A stretch of 64,000 nucleotides of DNA. Origin: Arthrobacter sp. Leaf337. GTDB lineage: Bacteria; Actinomycetota; Actinomycetes; Actinomycetales; Micrococcaceae. The number at the start of each line of letters is the position of its first letter. The first letter of the stretch is position 1. The stretch covers positions 36,951-100,950 of the forward strand of contig NZ_LMPC01000006.1 of NCBI RefSeq assembly GCF_001423745.1, in the 5' to 3' direction. This document shows, piece after piece, positions 62,018-64,000 of the stretch. The notes below the pieces were generated by a model that ran no database searches, was not told where the DNA came from, and saw only the letters and a program-made list of their open reading frames with translations. The position numbers were made by a program, and so were the translations under genes.

Positions 62018-63078
62018 CCTTTTCCTCCAAAGTCATTGCCGAGCGGCCCGCCGGGAACGCCGGGGCCGCCGGGAAGCGCGGCAGGTGCCGGTTCCGGCGT
62101 CGTGCCTTCCTTGCCCGTCCTGGCGCGTCCGGTTCCCCGCGAGAACCGCTTTTCAATGAAGTGCTGGCCCACCATCAGCACTGAGGTGAAGAGCAGATAC
62201 CAGAGCGACGCCACAATCAGCAGCGGCACAGGCGTGAACGTCACGGCGGAGATACCGCGGGACACCCCGTAGAGGTCAACGCTCAACGGGATCGCCGCCA
62301 CCAGCGAGGTGGTCTTGAGCATCGAGATCACCTCGTTGCCGGTGGGCGGAATGATGATCTTCATGGCCTGCGGAACCACCACATACCGCATGGTCTGCCC
62401 CCAGGACATGGCCAGCGCCGTCGACGCCTCCGCCTGCCCCTCGTCCACTGACAGCAGCCCGGCCCGCACAATCTCGGACATGTAGGCGGCCTCGTTGAGG
62501 GCCAAACCGATCACCGCGGTGATGAAGAGGTTGGTGAACACCTCATTCGGGATGGTGACCCACGGGTCCATGAACGGGATGCCCAGCGTGAATACCGGAT
62601 AGATGAGCGCCACGATGCCCCAGAACACCAGCTGCACGTACACCGGGGTTCCGCGGAAAATCCAGATGTACAGCCAGGCGATGCTCTTCAGCACAGGGTT
62701 GGGCGAAAGCCGCATGATGGCCAGCAGCAGCCCGATCACGATCGCGCCGATCATCGCGTAGATGGTCAGCCACAGCGTGACCCACGCAGCCTGGCTGATC
62801 CGGCGGTCGAAGATGTACTTGCCCACGTCCGCCCAGCCGTAGTCCGGGCGCTGGGCGGCATCCAGCACAAAGACTGCCAGCCCGATGATGAGGAGCACCG
62901 CCACCACATTCCGCCAGGGGTGGCGCAGCGGGATGGCCACGATCGCTTCCGGCGGCGCGCCGTCGTCGTCCCCTGCCCTGCCGGCCCGCGGCTTCCTGAC
63001 GGGATCCGGCTTCCTGCCGGGGTCCCCATTCCTGGCGGGGTCCGCCTCAATCATCCGGCCGGATTCCGGCTCGCTCAT
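62014..63078 (-). CDS. Polar amino acid ABC transporter permease
   Basis: 354 aa. His/Glu/Gln permease type with about five or six membrane segments and [20 protein letters not shown] as EAA-like loop. Both ends carry long low-complexity tails, N-terminal with repeated DPxRKP units and C-terminal Pro/Gly-rich, beyond the usual 230-aa core. Only one permease, so it acts as homodimer. Confidence 0.9.
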   Translation of the reverse strand: MSEPESGRMIEADPARNGDPGRKPDPVRKPRAGRAGDDDGAPPEAIVAIPLRHPWRNVVAVLLIIGLAVFVLDAAQRPDYGWADVGKYIFDRRISQAAWVTLWLTIYAMIGAIVIGLLLAIMRLSPNPVLKSIAWLYIWIFRGTPVYVQLVFWGIVALIYPVFTLGIPFMDPWVTIPNEVFTNLFITAVIGLALNEAAYMSEIVRAGLLSVDEGQAEASTALAMSWGQTMRYVVVPQAMKIIIPPTGNEVISMLKTTSLVAAIPLSVDLYGVSRGISAVTFTPVPLLIVASLWYLLFTSVLMVGQHFIEKRFSRGTGRARTGKEGTTPEPAPAALPGGPGVPGGPLGNDFGGKG

Positions 63079-63084
63079 GCTGTA

Positions 63085-63987
63085 TCACCCCTTGGCTGCC
63101 ACGTTGAGGTCCGCCGTTTTGATTCCGCCGGCTTCCACTCCCCACTTGGACAGGATCTTGGTGTAGGTGCCGTCGTCGATCAGCGTCTGCAGCGCCTTCT
63201 GGAGGGCCGGCGTAAATTCGCTGCCCTTGGCCACGGGGATGCCGTACGGCGCCACTTCGAACGCGTCGCCGGCGGTCTGCAGCTTGTCCTTGGTCTTGGA
63301 GATCGCGTAGAGGGTAACGGGCGAATCGGCGCTCATGGCATCCACCTGTCCCACCACCAGGGCGTTGGTAGCCTGGTCCTGCGCGTCGTACTTGAAGATG
63401 GTGATGGCCGGCTTGCCGGCGTCGGTGCAGGCCTTCGACTTGGCGGGCACCTCGTGGGTGTCCTCATACGTGGTTGCCTGGACGGCCACCTTGAGCCCGC
63501 AGGCGTTGTTGGGGTCCACGGTCTTGCCCTTCGGGGCGGCCCACTGGATGCCGGCGGAGTAGTAGTTCACGAAATCCACCTGCTTTTCGCGTTCCAGCGT
63601 GTCCGTGAAGGAGGACATGCCCATGTCATCCTTCCCCGCGCGCACGGCGGGAAGGATGTTGTCGAAGGTGCCGATGTCGAAGTTGACCTTCAGGCCCATT
63701 ACCTGGCCCAGGGCGTTGGTGAGGTCCACGGACCACCCTGCCGGCGCTCCGTTATCGTCCTTGAACTCGTTGGGCGGGTAGTTGTTGGCCATGCCGACGT
63801 TGAGCACGCCGGCGTTCTTGATCTTCTCCGGCAGCATCGCGGCAACGGAATCATTCTTTTTCACGTCGACGGCGTCAGCGGTGCCGGATGCGCCGCCGGT
63901 GGCGGGTGGTGCGCTGTTGTCGACGCAGCCGGAGAGTGTGAGCGCCGTGGCTATGGTGAGGACGGGAAGGAGGTATCGGGTGCGCAT
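63085..63987 (-). CDS. Amino acid ABC transporter substrate-binding lipoprotein
   Basis: 300 aa. Lipobox LSGC. Family 3 binding protein (VLNVGMANNYPPNEFKDDNG, GWSVDLTNALGQVMGLKVNF, GIPVAKGSEFTPALQKALQ). Six bp before the permease start, so same operon. The ligand is a polar amino acid, not resolvable further. Confidence 0.92.
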   Translation of the reverse strand: MRTRYLLPVLTIATALTLSGCVDNSAPPATGGASGTADAVDVKKNDSVAAMLPEKIKNAGVLNVGMANNYPPNEFKDDNGAPAGWSVDLTNALGQVMGLKVNFDIGTFDNILPAVRAGKDDMGMSSFTDTLEREKQVDFVNYYSAGIQWAAPKGKTVDPNNACGLKVAVQATTYEDTHEVPAKSKACTDAGKPAITIFKYDAQDQATNALVVGQVDAMSADSPVTLYAISKTKDKLQTAGDAFEVAPYGIPVAKGSEFTPALQKALQTLIDDGTYTKILSKWGVEAGGIKTADLNVAAKG

Positions 63988-64000
63988 GGTTTCCTTAGCT

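Noticed and set aside
1-64000. CRISPR array
   Set aside because: No regularly spaced short repeats were seen; the only tandem repeat found is the 90-bp pair in the DeoR gene.

Overview
The window is high-GC actinobacterial chromosome. Gene content and codon style (ClpC, GlpR/DeoR, GntR and LacI regulators, MHS and MFS carriers, Excalibur-domain lipoproteins, a Mn-riboswitch TerC gene) suggest Micrococcaceae, most likely Arthrobacter/Pseudarthrobacter. This placement comes from recognising protein families by eye; no search was run.

Layout. 1-3.5 kb: 3' part of a DeoR regulator, a frame-broken clpC and two coupled micro-genes. 3.7-11.4 kb: a nucleoside-salvage neighbourhood (GntR regulator, nucleoside hydrolase, MFS carrier, divergent ribokinase, acetyltransferase, DeoR regulator with a 90-bp in-frame tandem duplication), interrupted by a small cassette (GyrA-like fragment protein, DHFR-like reductase, alpha/beta hydrolase). 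11.4-13.4 kb: an Excalibur lipoprotein and a membrane-anchored HNH nuclease. 13.5-25.7 kb: an accessory island, partly AT-richer, with a MazG-like pyrophosphatase plus GIY-YIG/DUF2075 helicase pair, a PLD-helicase-DUF3427 protein, a tightly packed three-gene operon (phosphoribosyltransferase, P-loop ATPase with C-terminal winged helix, Rossmann-like protein), decayed fragments of core genes, a trypsin-like protease and a gene broken by a stop codon. No integrase, transposase or tRNA gene was seen. The three-gene operon is the best candidate for a poorly described conflict/defence system.

25.8-40.6 kb: amino-acid permease and aminotransferase with a divergent Lrp/AsnC regulator, a ThDP enzyme, a stress protein and lipid kinase, a methyltransferase, a DUF998 protein coupled to a rifampicin-phosphotransferase/PEP-synthase-like enzyme, TerC under a yybP-ykoY riboswitch, and a DUF1295 membrane protein. 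40.6-48.2 kb: a fructan-use locus (intracellular GH32, ABC importer, LacI regulator) divergent from a Tat-exported GH32, with three LacI-type operators between them. 48.2-55 kb: ion channel, PASTA/Excalibur and HNH/Excalibur proteins, RecQ, CNNM/CorC transporter. 55-61 kb: a two-subunit NAD-linked formate dehydrogenase and an MHS carrier. 61.2-64 kb: a polar amino-acid ABC importer.

A cross-window pattern stands out. Short second copies of the 3' ends of three genes (GntR, methyltransferase, recQ) lie 2-7.7 kb away in direct orientation, each touching the next conserved gene. The DNA between each pair looks like a cassette gained next to the gene, with the old 3' end left as a scar.
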